From the NCBI GenBank assembly GCA_022496805.1, contig CM040088.1, forward strand, positions 23,729,501 through 23,793,500: a DNA stretch of 64,000 nucleotides. The letters are read 5' to 3'. Positions 38,344 to 49,687 of this stretch are shown here, in pieces. Under the pieces are notes generated by a model. It worked only from the letters and a program-made list of their open reading frames with translations, ran no database searches and was not told where the DNA came from. The translations under genes and the position numbers were made by a program. The stretch's first letter is position 1; each line of letters begins with the position of its first letter. The DNA is from Pohlia nutans. Lineage: Eukaryota; Streptophyta; Bryopsida; Bryales; Mniaceae.

Positions 38344-41300
38344 ATGGCGAAGATACGAGTCAGGATGCCATATGGAGCGGTCGTAGTGGGACTGGTGGTG
38401 GTGATGATTCAGTGTTGTTCGGCGATGTTCGTGGTGGAGGAGAACAGTTTGACGGTGTCGACGCCGGAGGAACTGAAAGGGACGTACCAGAGCGCCATCG
38501 GCAACTTCGGCGTGCCGCAGTATGGCGGCACACTGTCGGGGTTCGTCATGCTGCCCACCGTCAACCTCAAGGCGTGCGAGAAGTTCCCGGACAATCACTT
38601 CCGCCCCAGCGTCGGCGCTCGCCCCAACTTCGCCCTCGTCGACCGCGGCGGTAAGTCAATTAGTTTACTCTTGTTCAACACACCCTGGCTCCTTCACAAC
38701 TAATGATATTCATCTCTTAGTTTGCGAACTCGTAGCCATGGCCATTCAATTCGTTGGTCGACCGCTTCCGTTTTTAGATAGACAAACCGTAGTCGTTGTC
38801 GACAGTCCTATGTCACTAATTATACTCGAACTCACACTATGTCACTGATTTACCGTCGAAATTCGTTTCTAGTATGATTGAATTCGTTTTAGGTCCGGTG
38901 AATTCGTTTTAGGTTGTGGGGTTTTCTGCTATTCTCAGTTCTCCCACCGATCATGTTCAAAGTATGACATCTGATTAAAAGGATAGTTCTGAAACAGGTG
39001 GAAAATGTTTACATGTGCCATTCTCACTTCCCACCGATGTTCAAAATGTGACATCTGTTTAATTTAAGGATAGTGTTCAAACTCAACAGGTGGAAAATGT
39101 TTAGCTTTGTAGGAAAATGTGAGATTATAAATAAAATGCATACAGATGTTTTCGACTATGAGGGCCTCCTTCTATGTATCGGTGGAGGTCTTGGAAAGTT
39201 GGAAAACTACCGATGCCATACCGAAATGGGTGAACCCAAGAGTTTGGTTTCAATTCTTGCAAACATCGGTGGACCACTAGTAGTTCTTGATCGAAATGGG
39301 TGAACCCAAGAGTTTGGTTTCAATTCTTGCAGATACTGGTGGACCATCGGTAGTTCTTGAGACTTTGATTTTTGTCTTCTAGCGGCTTTCACCAGCCCGA
39401 TCCTCACATGAAAGCCTGCCCTGAGACCCTGGTGATTGTTATAACTTATAATTAACACACCAAAAAGTGCTATTATCATAGGGTTCATTAGTGATCTGAA
39501 TTTAAGCCTACTCAAACATAGCTTTACAGTGGCAGTATCACGATGATGATGTTGATTTGCGATTGATGTGTGTAAACTTGCAGATTGTTACTAGGTTGCA
39601 AACAAGGTTATGAGACCCTGGTGATTGTTGTTTATAATTAATACACCAAAAAGTGCAACTATAATGGGGTCCATTAGTGATTTGAAAAGCCTACACTAGC
39701 AAAAATCCTATCAAATGTGACTTGTCTTTAATGACTAAATTCCGTTACAGTAACTTGTTCATAGTGATTGAAATTGTGATTTTGAGTCATTATAGACTGT
39801 AAGTCACATTAGACATTTAGTTGTTAAAGACATGTCACATTTGACAAGCTTTCTACTAGTGCTACTCAAACATCGCTTGTGGCAGTATCACGATGATGGT
39901 GTTGATGTTGCCATGGATGTGTGTTGGCAGATTGTTACTTTGCAAATAAGGTGTGGAACGCGCAGCAAGCGGGCGCGGCGGCAGTGGTGGTGATGGACAA
40001 CAAGCAGGAGGAGCTGCTGACGATGGATTCGCCGGACGACGACCCGGTGGCGTCGCAGTACCTTGCCAACATCTCGATTCCGTCGGCGCTGATCACAAAG
40101 GATTTGGGCGATAAGCTGAAGAAGGCGTTGGGCAACAAGGAGATGGTTACGATGAAGCTGGACTGGAGGGAGTCGCTGCCGCACCCGGACGAGCGTGTGG
40201 AGTACGAGTTCTGGACCAACAGCAACGACGAGTGCGGGCCCAAGTGTGACGCACAGGTGCAGTGATTTTTGCTACTTTTCCATGGCTTTAAGAGCAATCC
40301 AGGCTCCTTGGATGCTCTTTTCATATAAATACACCGTACCCTTACGTGAGTTTCAACACTAGTGCTTCGAAATAGTTTAATTCAAGAATTCAGACTGTAC
40401 AAAATGCCTTTTCTTAATTTTCTTAATTTTGGAAAATTTACTAATTATGACGTTTCGGATTTCACAAAAAACTAAAGACATTCGAATAATTTTTTCTTTG
40501 TTTTTAGATAGTGGTCTACAATTTTATCAAAATTTGGACATGCTTCAATTTTTTCTTAATTATTTATGAAATTGACTCGACCATAGGGTATAGGTAATAT
40601 CAGGATAATACACATGTGCTACCTAGGTGCTACTTAGGTAATACCTGGGTGATACTGAGATAATTAGCCCAAAACATTTTTGCTGTGCAGGTGCAATTCG
40701 TGCGCAACTTCAAGGGCGTGGCGCAGATCCTGGAGCGTGGCGGCTACACGCAGTTCACGCCACACTACATCACGTGGTACTGCCCACAGGCCTTCATCGA
40801 GAGCAAGCAATGCAAAGCGCAGTGCATCAACAACGGCCGCTACTGCGCGCCCGACCCTGAGCAGGACTTCACCAAAGGCTACGACGGCAAACAAGTCGTC
40901 ACGGAGAATTTGCGCCAGCTTTGCGTCTTCAAGGTAAGAGGAACTGGCGTACATTAAGAGTCTATTTGTTCAAAGTTCCACATCGTTGTCTAATGAAAGT
41001 TACATCAGAATTACATTGAAGCAGGGTTTAGGGAGGATTTGGTAAGAACCAGCAACAGTCTCCTCTGTTTTGAAATCATTTGGTCATGGGCTCTAGATGC
41101 GTTGGTTGTTATGTTTGTTCTTGAAGTCCCAACCAATTAAGACATGACATGTGTCACTACTTTTTAAGGTGAGATAGAACTAACTCCGGCATACATTAAT
41201 CTGTAAAGGACATGGCTTACCTAATTCCCATACCCAAAGTCTCTTTTAAACTCCATTTTAAGTATATTTCTCTTTTTAATTTACTTTGTGCTTTTCTAAA

Positions 41301-44300
41301 GAAGTACTGTATAGATTCCTCAAGTTTGACATTTAAAAAAAACCCTATTTGGTTCAACGGAGTAGAAGTTATAAGCAAGGTTCTTACAAAATACCAAAAA
41401 GCCCATGGGGCTTGTTATGTCCTTTAAGGGTTAAGTGTTTGTCTATTCAAGGTTCCACATGGTTGTCCACAAGATGGTAATGAAAGTTACACAAGGATTA
41501 TATTGTAGAAGGGTTTGGGGAAGATTTGGAACTAACTCTAGCTCCTTTTTGGAATTGGCATACATTAAGAGTTTGTTTGTTCAAGGGTCCATATCATTGC
41601 CCACATGATGATAATGAAAGTTATACAAGAATTACACGTTTGGGAAAGGATTTGGAAAGTATCAATAACATTTTGAAATCATTGGATAATGGGCTCTAGA
41701 TACGTTGGTTGTTATGTTTGTTTTTGAGGTCCAACTAATTAAGACATGACATGTGTCACTTTTCATAAGCATTTATCGATTTTTTTCCCCAAGGTTTTGA
41801 AATTCAATTGGTTATGTTGTGTATTCAAGGTCACGAATGAAAGCTCGCCTCGCCAGCCGTGGAAATGGTGGGACTTTGTCACGGATTTCCAGATCCGCTG
41901 CCGCATGAAGGAGAATAAATATGGCCCTGAATGCGCCGAAGAAGTCATCCAATCTCTCTGTAAGCTTTGATCTGCCATTTTATTTTATTCTATTAGCAAT
42001 TTTGAGTAGGTCTTGTAGATTTATTTTATTTTTATTTTTGGGTTCAATTTGATGCAATGTTCTTCAGTGATATAGAATTCTCGGGATAAAATTCGAATTA
42101 TTTATTTTTCACAATATGATCATTTTATCATCATGAGTCATGTTTTAAGTAGATCATATAGGGACCCTTGTTTTTTCACTACGATTTATTTTTTACCAAC
42201 ACATGCAATATTCTTCACTAATTGTGGTGATATAAAATCTGTTTTCTAATAGAATTGTTCATTTTAAAACCAAGAATCCTTGGTCCTGGAGGGGTTAAGT
42301 TATTGTTGTTTTCAGGAGCCCTAACAATACCTTTGTTGCTGGATTGCTAGCTATTGATGTGGATGCCGTAAGGACGTGTATGGGCAACCCGGATGCCGAC
42401 GTTGACAACCCAATCTTGAAGAACGAGCAGGACGCGCAAGTCGGTCAAGGAACTCGCGGCGACGTCACCATCTTGCCCACTCTCATTGTGAACCAACGCC
42501 AATACCGAGGTCCGTGATCCCTAGTTAGATTGACAGACTTATCTATTATAGACTATGCATGCATGCACGTGAGGACAGTTTTGTTGCTGGAATTGTTGTG
42601 CCAAACTCTGGCACATGCAAACCTAGTTACTGATAATCTAACAAGACATCAAATCAATATTAAAATTATGTTAAATTAATGTTCACTAAAGTATATCAAG
42701 TCAATTATGCTAACAATCACTATTGATCACCCTTTGCATTAGAGAACCATATGAATTTAATGCCTATTATTTAACATTAAGAGCTTCCAATTTGCAGGGA
42801 AACTTGATAGAACCGCAGTGTTGAAAGCCATCTGCTCGGGGTACGAAGAAACCACTGACCCACCGGTTTGTTTGAGCGACTCGGTGGAGACCAATGAGTG
42901 TTTGGACAACAATGGCGGGTGCTGGAAGAGTGGTTCCGTGAGTGCATGCCAGGTAATGAATTGATAATCAGAATGAAAAAAATTCTTGTCCCATTTTTGA
43001 GATGATTCCAACGTACTAAAATATGTATTATTTGGATACCGTATGAATAAGTTATGCATTTTTGAAATTTGAAGTAGTAGACCACTTTTTACTTTCTTTT
43101 TCTTTTTTCTTTGCCTTTTTATACATGATGTTTTTTTGGCGTCAATGTTTTCATTTTTTTGTGGTTGCAGGATACCTTCCGAGGTCGTGTTTGTCAATGC
43201 CCTCTTGTGCAAGGCGTTCAGTTTGAGGGTGACGGCTACACTCATTGTGAAGGTAACATGGTTATTTCATTCATAACATTCTTAACTAATATCTTAAGCA
43301 AGGCAAAAATGTTCCTTTAAGTTTTAAGAGAACCCAAGCATTTAGGATACAACAATTCTCTAAAAAGATGAACTAGAAAGACTAAAAACACCAAATAAAA
43401 AATTTAAAAAAATTTAAAATTTAAAATTAAAAAAAGAAGGGTGATTTTCTCCTTTGAGCTTGAATCTTCAATAGTGTTTTAGAGACCCATACTACATTGG
43501 TATAGAATGTTAAGTTTGGGTCAATTTCATGCAAGGGAAAGTTTCTCGTCTTCTCACATTTTTTCATCCAAGAGTGAGAAGTTGTTGGATTGTATGGAGG
43601 GTCTTGAGGGGTTAAGCTAATTAAATTCTTGGCAAGATTTGTAGAGGAATCATAGATATTGAGGTGCTAACTTGGGTTATATTTGGAACAGCCAAAGGAT
43701 CCGGGCGTTGCAAGATACAAAATGGTGGATGTTGGGAAGAGACTCGTGACGGGGTTACTTTCTCAGCTTGTCAGGTGAGTCAACTCAAGTCTTCACCACT
43801 AGTAGAAATCTTGCCTAACGTGATAGGTCTTTAATGACTAAATGTCCATAACAACATGTCCATAGTGATGCAAAGTGGTTTTTGCGTCACTATGAACATG
43901 TTCCGGACATTTACTCATTAAAAACCTGTCACATTAGATAAGATTTCTACTAGTGCACTGATGCATTCAAAAGTGTGCCATTCAATCAATATTCATCTTA
44001 CCAGAGTTAACCCCTAAAGGACCAAAAAGCCCAAATTGGCCTCATGTTTCTTTCAGCAGTTTTGAGTAGGTTCTATATAGAATTCCTTTAGTTCACATTT
44101 ATTTTTCTTTGACCAACACAAACAATGTTCTTCACTGATTCCGGTGGTATAAAATTTGATCCCATCTGAAATGTATTTTTTTCATTAAATGATCAATTGC
44201 ATTTGTCATTTTAAAACAATGAATCCTTGATCCTTTAGGTGTTAACTGACACTGGTTAACTTGTGCAGGATCAATATTCCTCGGGATGTCATTGTCCTGA

Positions 44301-46410
44301 AGGCTTTGAAGGAAATGCATCTGCGGTCGCCGGTAGTTGCCTAGGTACATTGATATGCCTTCTCTCCACTTTTTATTTTATTTTAAATGACATTGAATCA
44401 ATATTAAAGTCATTCAATTGGATGATGACCTTGTTTTATGAGAAAGTAGAGGTGAATCTTAATGAATAATTTCATATATCGGTGTTGACAAGCTTGTTTT
44501 TGTGGTTCAGGATAGCTCTCTTAACCTCAAAATGACCTAAAAGTCCATCTTTTTAACCTCGAAAGTTCCGCTGTGTTCATGTATTCTTGTATGTGTTTTT
44601 GTGTACAAGTAGGTATTTGCTGTCATATTTCACTAAACCAACATATTTGAAATCACCTTTGTACTTGCTAGTCCCTTGGAGTTCCACGTCGGCTTCCTTG
44701 CCATCCACGTCCACTTTTTCATGTGTCACAACCAATAAGAAAGCGACACGTGATACTTTCTAAAAATAAAATAAAATAATTTGTGCCGGAACTGCTACCA
44801 GCTTACGGTATGTAGCGTGTTTGAGTACATTTTGTATTTCAATACATGACGGATTATATGAGCAAATATACAATGGAGGTTTAGGGATGAATAGCAGTTT
44901 TGAGTAGGTCATTTGGGGACTTTCTTTCGTCCAAATTTGTTCATCTTTTAACGTGCAGTGAGGTGAAAAAAAAAAAATTAAATGTGAATTTATTGATTTT
45001 TCACAATTATGATTCCTTTGGCTTTACAGTGAGTTGTTGCATCCATGTAATCCCTGCCGCTTAAAAAGGATTTATGGGGGCCTTGTTGCAGATGTCAATG
45101 AATGTACTGCGAGGACGAAGTGCCAGTGCCCGGAATGCAAATGCACCAACACATGGGGCTCCTATGACTGCGAATGCTCGGGCGGGCTTCTCTACTTCAA
45201 GGAGCATGATACATGCATAAGTGAGTGCTCCAACTTTTCATTTGTACATAATTTTTCCTTGTGTCGTGATCGTGCAATTTTCTAGAGTTTCAAACAATAT
45301 GGAAAACAAGTAGTTGAGCTCAACATTGTTTTCTCACTGCAGACCGGAAGAGCCAGCAATCCAAAGTGGGGTTGACTGTGTCACTCATCGTGTTGGCTGG
45401 TGTTTCTATTCTTGCGCTTGGTGGCTACGTCATCTACAAGTACCGCCTTCGGGTACGTTCCATAACTCTCAATATCCACTGCATTCAAAAAGTACTGTGG
45501 ACCAAGCTAATTCTAATCCACAAATTGTCAATATCTTATTTGTAATCAAATTACAAAAGGATTTTCAATTTTGAGTTTCAAATTTTATACAAAAATGTTG
45601 GTGATAGCAATCATAGATCTAAATCTATGGATAGGATCAAAAATTCATAATGTACAACTTTTATTCATATATCAAGTTCAAAATATCCCTCTTAGTTACA
45701 TTTTATAAGACATCTTTGAAATTCTCCCAATCTGGAGAGGGGTGAGGATGTTTAGGGGTTAAATGATAACTCTAATATGTTCTTTTACTTTGAACTAGAA
45801 GTAACATTTTAAACTTAAACGGGGATCAACATAAAGCGAGTACAGAAAATACTTCGTATTCAACTGAAGATTTTTTCATACAGTTGTCCCCTCTCTATTA
45901 TGACATGTTTGGGAAGCCCTAATTTCAAGGTAGCATGCATAGATTAGTCACAGAAATAACTTCTTGCTTGAAACAATAATATCATCATATTATGGAGTGT
46001 CATTGTATGGAGTGTAGATTGTATTTGAACGTTCTTGTAACCATTTTTGATCGTCTCTAATCCCAAGTATGAAGAACAGTTTAAAATATGGAGCTTTTTT
46101 AAATTTGAGTGGAGGGTTAGAAAATTCTGTACTCTGATAACCTGGGTATAAAGTCATGTACGATTATGCAGTCCTTGAAAACATTAGAAAAGTAAAGAGT
46201 TCTACAGTAATTGAATTTTTTGGTATACGGTATCTTTTTTTTTCTCCAGTCATGTTTTTGGCAGTTTTTTTATTTTATTGATGAGATGTGGGCATGTGTG
46301 GAATGGTGCAGTCGTACATGGACTCCGAGATTCGCGCAATCATGGCTCAGTACATGCCATTGGATAGCCAAAACGAAGTCCATAACCACGCTTTGGATGA
46401 TGAACCATGA
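38344..46410 (+). CDS. Vacuolar sorting receptor (VSR / BP-80 type)
   Basis: Twelve exons join in frame: 38344-38650, 39931-40256, 40691-40933, 41830-41959, 42351-42509, 42798-42952, 43171-43252, 43692-43774, 44269-44344, 45092-45220, 45343-45452 and 46312-46410. They encode 632 residues, close to the usual VSR length of about 620-630. VSRs are type I receptors that carry vacuolar cargo from the Golgi/TGN to prevacuolar compartments. Visible features are a signal peptide (about 1-27), then 'FVVEENSL' and '[17 protein letters not shown]', which open the protease-associated cargo domain. '[20 protein letters not shown]', '[10 protein letters not shown]' and the Cys-rich VSR-specific region follow, with '[13 protein letters not shown]', EGF-like repeats and a calcium-binding EGF (D-V-N-E-C, about 521-563). 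One TM helix (about 572-594) and a cytosolic YMPL tyrosine sorting signal (614-617) complete it. All introns are GT-AG. The acidic C-terminus (DDEP) is unlike familiar angiosperm tails. Introns 1, 3, 4, 8 and 11 carry repeats. Confidence 0.95.
38935..39360. repeat. Tandem duplications inside receptor intron 1
   Basis: Two local duplications are visible. A ~75-90-bp block containing 'CCACCGATCATGTTCAAAG' ... 'AGGTGGAAAATGTTTA' occurs at about 38945-39020 and again at 39024-39105. A ~70-bp block beginning 'CGAAATGGGTGAACCCAAG' occurs at about 39223-39292 and 39293-39358. Confidence 0.8.
39421..39955. repeat. Intron 1 duplication copying the exon 2 acceptor
   Basis: Copy A (39421-39611) and copy B (39612-39955) share 'GAGACCCTGGTGATTGTT', 'CACCAAAAAGTGC' and 'GTGGCAGTATCACGATGATG'. 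They end at a splice acceptor plus the first bases of exon 2. Copy B ends in the real acceptor (CAG 39928-39930, exon 2 from 39931). Copy A has a decoy acceptor CAG (39581-39583). Its pseudo-exon continues Asp-Cys-Tyr and then hits TAG at 39592-39594. Copy B additionally carries the CACTA-type MITE at 39694-39861. Confidence 0.85.
39694..39861. mobile_element. CACTA-type MITE in receptor intron 1, 168 bp
   Basis: The ends are CACTAG and CTAGTG with a long inverted repeat ('TCAAATGTGACTTGTCTTTAA' -like left arm). The flanks are the 3-bp duplication CTA (39691-39693 and 39862-39864). The sister copy of the intron duplication preserves the unfilled site ('AAGCCTACTCAAAC', near 39508), which confirms that only CTA was duplicated. 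It is a member of the family at 19835 and 43797. Confidence 0.88.
40943..41765. repeat. Triplicated segment in receptor intron 3
   Basis: A segment beginning 'GGAACTGGCGTACATTAAGAG' -like sequence just downstream of the exon 3 donor recurs at about 41182 and 41551. A second block ('GAAATCATTTGGTCATGGG' to 'GACATGACATGTGTCAC') occurs at about 41070-41160 and 41670-41760. The middle copy is split by the TTAA-target element at 41196-41434. Confidence 0.8.
41196..41434. mobile_element. TTAA-target MITE in receptor intron 3, 239 bp with both TTAAs
   Basis: TTAA flanks both ends (41196-41199 and 41431-41434), and the inner ends are inverted (TCTGTAAAGGACATGGC left, GTCCTTTAAGGG right). Two unfilled paralogous sites in the same intron read GGCGTACATTAAGAG (TTAA at 40954) and GGCATACATTAAGAG (TTAA at 41564). 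They show that the insertion duplicated exactly TTAA. No coding potential beyond a random 71-codon frame. Confidence 0.85.
41990..42298. mobile_element. Truncated TTAA-family element in receptor intron 4
   Basis: The right end 'CCTTGGTCCTGGAGGGG' followed by TTAA (42295-42298), and interior phrases such as 'AGCAATTTTGAGTAGGTC' and 'ATGTTCTTCA', match the element at 44007-44245 and a remnant at 35890-36086. The left TTAA terminus is absent, so this copy is truncated. Confidence 0.6.
43797..43955. mobile_element. CACTA-type MITE in receptor intron 8, 159 bp
   Basis: The termini are CACTAGTAGAAATC and its inverted copy ending CTACTAGTG. The left arm 'TCTTTAATGACTAAATGTCC' mirrors the right arm. 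The 3-bp target duplication is CAC (43794-43796 and 43956-43958). The insertion is only 22 bp downstream of the exon 8 donor (43775). Confidence 0.87.
44007..44245. mobile_element. TTAA-target MITE in receptor intron 8, 239 bp with both TTAAs
   Basis: The left end is TTAA then CCCCTAAAGGACCAA. The right end is the inverted TTGATCCTTTAGGTG then TTAA. TTAA occurs at 44007-44010 and 44242-44245. The right end lies about 23 bases before the exon 9 acceptor, so the element now supplies DNA close to the branch-point region. Related copies are at 41990-42298 and 35890-36086. Confidence 0.8.
45515..45762. mobile_element. R1 repeat fragment in receptor intron 11
   Basis: This is a reversed, truncated copy of the R1 element (60096-60995). 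It carries 'ATTGTCAATATCTTATTTG', 'GTGATAGCAATCATAGATCT' and the terminal 'GATGTTTAGGGG' followed by TTAA at 45759-45762. Only about the first third of R1 is present. Confidence 0.7.
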
Positions 46411-48257
46411 GTCAACACTTTTACTGCTGTTCGATAGTTTCAAGGCAGTGCTTGTACTCAAAAACGCACGGTAGCACGGACGTCAAGGAACAGCTGTATT
46501 TAGTAGAGCCAGGTACTTTATTAAAATGTAGTTCCATGTGTAAAAAAAGACAAGGGGAAAAAGTGAGAGATCGAGCGAGAGAGACAAGGGGAGTGCACGC
46601 TTTTTGCATCGTGCAAAATCGGTTACAATCCTGCTGGTTGCCATGAGCAATCACCGCCATTATTATACACATGATGTGTTGGGTGGTGGTGGTGGTGGTA
46701 GTTTGTGTTGAGCAGGAAATTTGACCTTCTCACATCCGTCTAAAATTATATTTGAGTTTCTGTTCTGAGTCTCTTTAGTTGTGCACGTCAAGATTTTCAT
46801 GTTGGTAGGAATGCATATGTTGTATTCAGAAATTATTACTTAGTTCATGTCCATACATTAGCATTTGTAATCCATTTGCAGCATCTTTTACCCCTAAATT
46901 CCTAGAGCTTTTGACATAATTGAAAATGTGACTTTTCAAGCTTTTTTTTAATTTCAATTTCAAGTATGATCAATAAGGTGTGTACCTGGAACCAACACTT
47001 TATATATTTCACGTCATGTTGGTTTTAGGTCATTCACCAATAAAATTTTAAATCCTTTTCACTTTTACATTTGTATCCAAATAATGTATTGAAATCCTCT
47101 TTGATTTGTTAAGAAGGAAAAATAAAATTGCGCTCATTCTAATAATATACTCTGTAAACTATATTTAGGTTTAGGTGTATAGTTTAGGTTGAGATTGTAA
47201 TCAGTTTAGATTGACCATTGTTTGGCCAATGTTATTAAAGTTAGGTTCACACTGTAGGCAATGGCAATTGGGAAACTTCCTCAATCTAGCATTGCAAAGC
47301 TTTGATAGGAAAGTTTTGTGGAATTCTCTTACTTCTAAGCTTTGAAAACTTTGCTATGCATTGAAGTGTGCTACATCAATACTAAAGTGACCATGTCAAC
47401 TAACCAAAGCAGCACCAAACCTTGTACCGAACTTCCAATGATTCATCTTCCGTGCTAAGAGATGTTGATTGTTGCATAAAACACAATTGCCAAATAGAAC
47501 AAATCATGTATAATCCATTTTTCGTGATTTGGACCCCAAAAGAAGTACCTAATTGTGATCCTTATCCAAAAGTCAATCCTATAGATTTGTTACATGTCAT
47601 GAATATGAGAGCATCTACACCCACGCCCTCAAAGGAATGGAAAATTGGATCAAAATATTGCAAGCCCTTCCATATAGCCTTTAGGCCCTCAATCCTACCG
47701 TGTCAAACAATGACCCTTCAAATCTCAGTTTAGTTGAATATCTACTTGTGATTGGTTCATGGACTATTTGGAGAACATATTTGGAATATGAGGGTGGGGA
47801 ACTTTTTTTTTTGGCACAAATGAAACGAAATTTCATTGCAGAAAGAGAACAATACACAACCCCAGCCACAAGTGGCATAGGAGGAGGGTGTGGAACTTTA
47901 AGGTGAAGGGCTTTTCAAATATAGATATAGATTTGTAAAACGTGCTACATTTAGCATGCATGTGTGGATAGAGATAGAGATACTCTAAGAATTGAGGGTG
48001 GATTTTGAACACCTACAATCAATACTTTGAAAATTCATACTTTATTCATACAGTGACTAAAAAATTACATGCAAATGATAATACCCAAATAAAATTAAGT
48101 TGATATAACAATAGGAACTATACTTATTTTAACTCTTTTCAGTAGTCCCCACAACAACATATCCCCAAGGGAACATCCAACAAAAACTTTGTGGAAAATC
48201 ATCCACCAATGAGGCTCCTACAAACCTCTGTAATGGATTGTGTAATCCACATTGTTG
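46411..48257. other. Receptor 3' region and spacer
   Basis: The first 300-400 bases are probably 3'UTR of the receptor gene, but no clear poly(A) signal was identified. From 47605 to about 47990 a dispersed repeat shares 'GGCCCTCAATCCTA' and 'CTACTTGTGATTGGT' with 36900-37020. Its ends (AGAGCATCT left, AGATACTCT right) are inverted. No additional gene was recognised. Confidence 0.45.
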
Positions 48258-48259
48258 TA

Positions 48260-48687
48260 CTCCCTCCCTCCATCCCATAACAGATGATGCTTTTGAAAAA
48301 AATCAAAATATTTAGCAAACTAGGATGATTTCATCAAATCTTTATATAAAGTAAGTTTCTATTTTGGAGTAGTTGTCTATCGAAGCAATATCATATTGTT
48401 TCGATAGTATGTGTGTCATGTGGCAACATGATGATGTTCGTTGCAATGTGTTCTCTGATGCAACGATCATATGCTAGCATTGATTTTAGTTAGTTCATAT
48501 GATGTTTGTGATCCACATATGAACAAAGACAAGCTTCCCAGACAAAAAACACTCCATGTGCACTTGTCTTGTGATTTTTCTATGTTGGAATTAGTAAAAT
48601 AACTTCAAATTGAATAAATGATTTGCATCAAGTAATGTGGGACAATTTTTTTTCTCAAAAGCGTCATCTATTATGGGACGGAGGGAG
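48260..48687. mobile_element. Stowaway-like MITE, 428 bp
   Basis: The terminal inverted repeats begin CTCCCTCCCTCCATCCCATAA on the left and, read inverted, CTCCCTCCGTCCCATAATAG on the right. They are flanked by TA on both sides (48258-48259 and 48688-48689). CTCCCTCC ends with TA target duplications define Stowaway MITEs of the Tc1/mariner superfamily. The interior is noncoding. A lone related end (TACTCCCTCC) is at about 49087. Confidence 0.88.
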
Positions 48688-48689
48688 TA

Positions 48690-49321
48690 TATTATGAAAT
48701 GTAATTCCAAGTATTTCATCCAGTAACGTTCAATCTGGTGCATTTCACTCCTGTCATAGTTCTCACTGTAATCCAAGTTTTTCTTGACAATTAAAACTTG
48801 CATCAAGGCTTGAAGAGAGGATGAAATGCACAGAAATAAGAAAATCTTCCATAGTAAAGATATTCTGCACAGCTTGGCCTGCTGTTGAACCAACACTAAA
48901 ACACAAAGTACTAAACTTGATACTGTAGCTCCACATCAAAAACACAAAGCACCCCAATCTGTTCTTAAGTACATTCTTGGGAGACATGTACTGTAGAATA
49001 GCAGACCTCAGTGTATTTATAAAAACCAAAGGTCAATGTGACCAAATCCCTAGGGAATCCTAAACCCCTAAAATAATCACAAATGGTACTCCCTCCAATC
49101 TCTTGGGTTTGTTATTTGAGAAGGTCCACAATTCCACATGCTAGCCAAATTCTTTGAACCAATTCACAGACACACATTATTGCCCCCATGTCATTGTAAA
49201 ATGACCAACAGCTCTGTCTGTCGTTCTTACATAATGATGGCATCGACAGGGAGCCATTCAAACCCTAAAACCCTAATTTCTTAAAGATATGACAATTTTC
49301 ACAGCCTCGTCCGATGATCCA
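48690..49321. other. Spacer downstream of the microprotein candidate
   Basis: AT-rich DNA with short unsupported frames on the minus strand. 'AACCCTAAAACCCTAA' occurs at 49262-49277, on the 3' side of the minus-strand candidate gene at 49322-49616. Part of this may be that gene's 3'UTR. Confidence 0.4.
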
Positions 49322-49616
49322 TTACCTGGTGATCTTCTCGGATGTCTGCTCAATGTCCGTGCTGAATTTCTCTTTGAAAGCGTCCTGTCGTTGCACCCAA
49401 ATGATGTGCCCCTAAACCTCCAACCAACGCAGCAATTGTGAGCAAGCAAGCTTCCTGATGAAAAACAAAGTCATCTCGAGTGGTGAAACAAAGTACGCAG
49501 TTTAGGGTTTAGGGAAACAAGAAACGAGAGCAGAGATGGATATGAATAATGTGAGTGACCTGCAGCGCAGCGGCCCAAGCGATGAGAATCGCACCCATGA
49601 CGGCCTTCTTGTCCAT
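49322..49616 (-). CDS. Putative two-exon membrane microprotein (48 codons)
   Basis: On the minus strand, exon 1 (49616-49560) encodes MDKKAVMGAILIAWAAALQ and ends at CAG|GTCACT. Exon 2 (49411-49322) begins after GGTTTAG| and encodes GHIIWVQRQDAF... ending SEKITR and TAA. Both junctions are phase 0 and give 48 residues. The protein would have a short basic start, one hydrophobic helix (about residues 6-25) and a charged amphipathic tail, suggesting a small membrane-anchored protein. Neither exon is long enough to stand out alone. The region is locally GC-richer than its flanks, and AAACCCTAG lies about 55 bp upstream of the start. I do not recognise the family and infer no function. The donor is a weak consensus. 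Unspliced, the frame would end after 35 codons. Confidence 0.5.
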
Positions 49617-49687
49617 GATTGATGCAACATTCGCTGTGTCCGTGTTACCGCAAACTTGCACATTAGAACGGAAACCCTAGAAACGCA

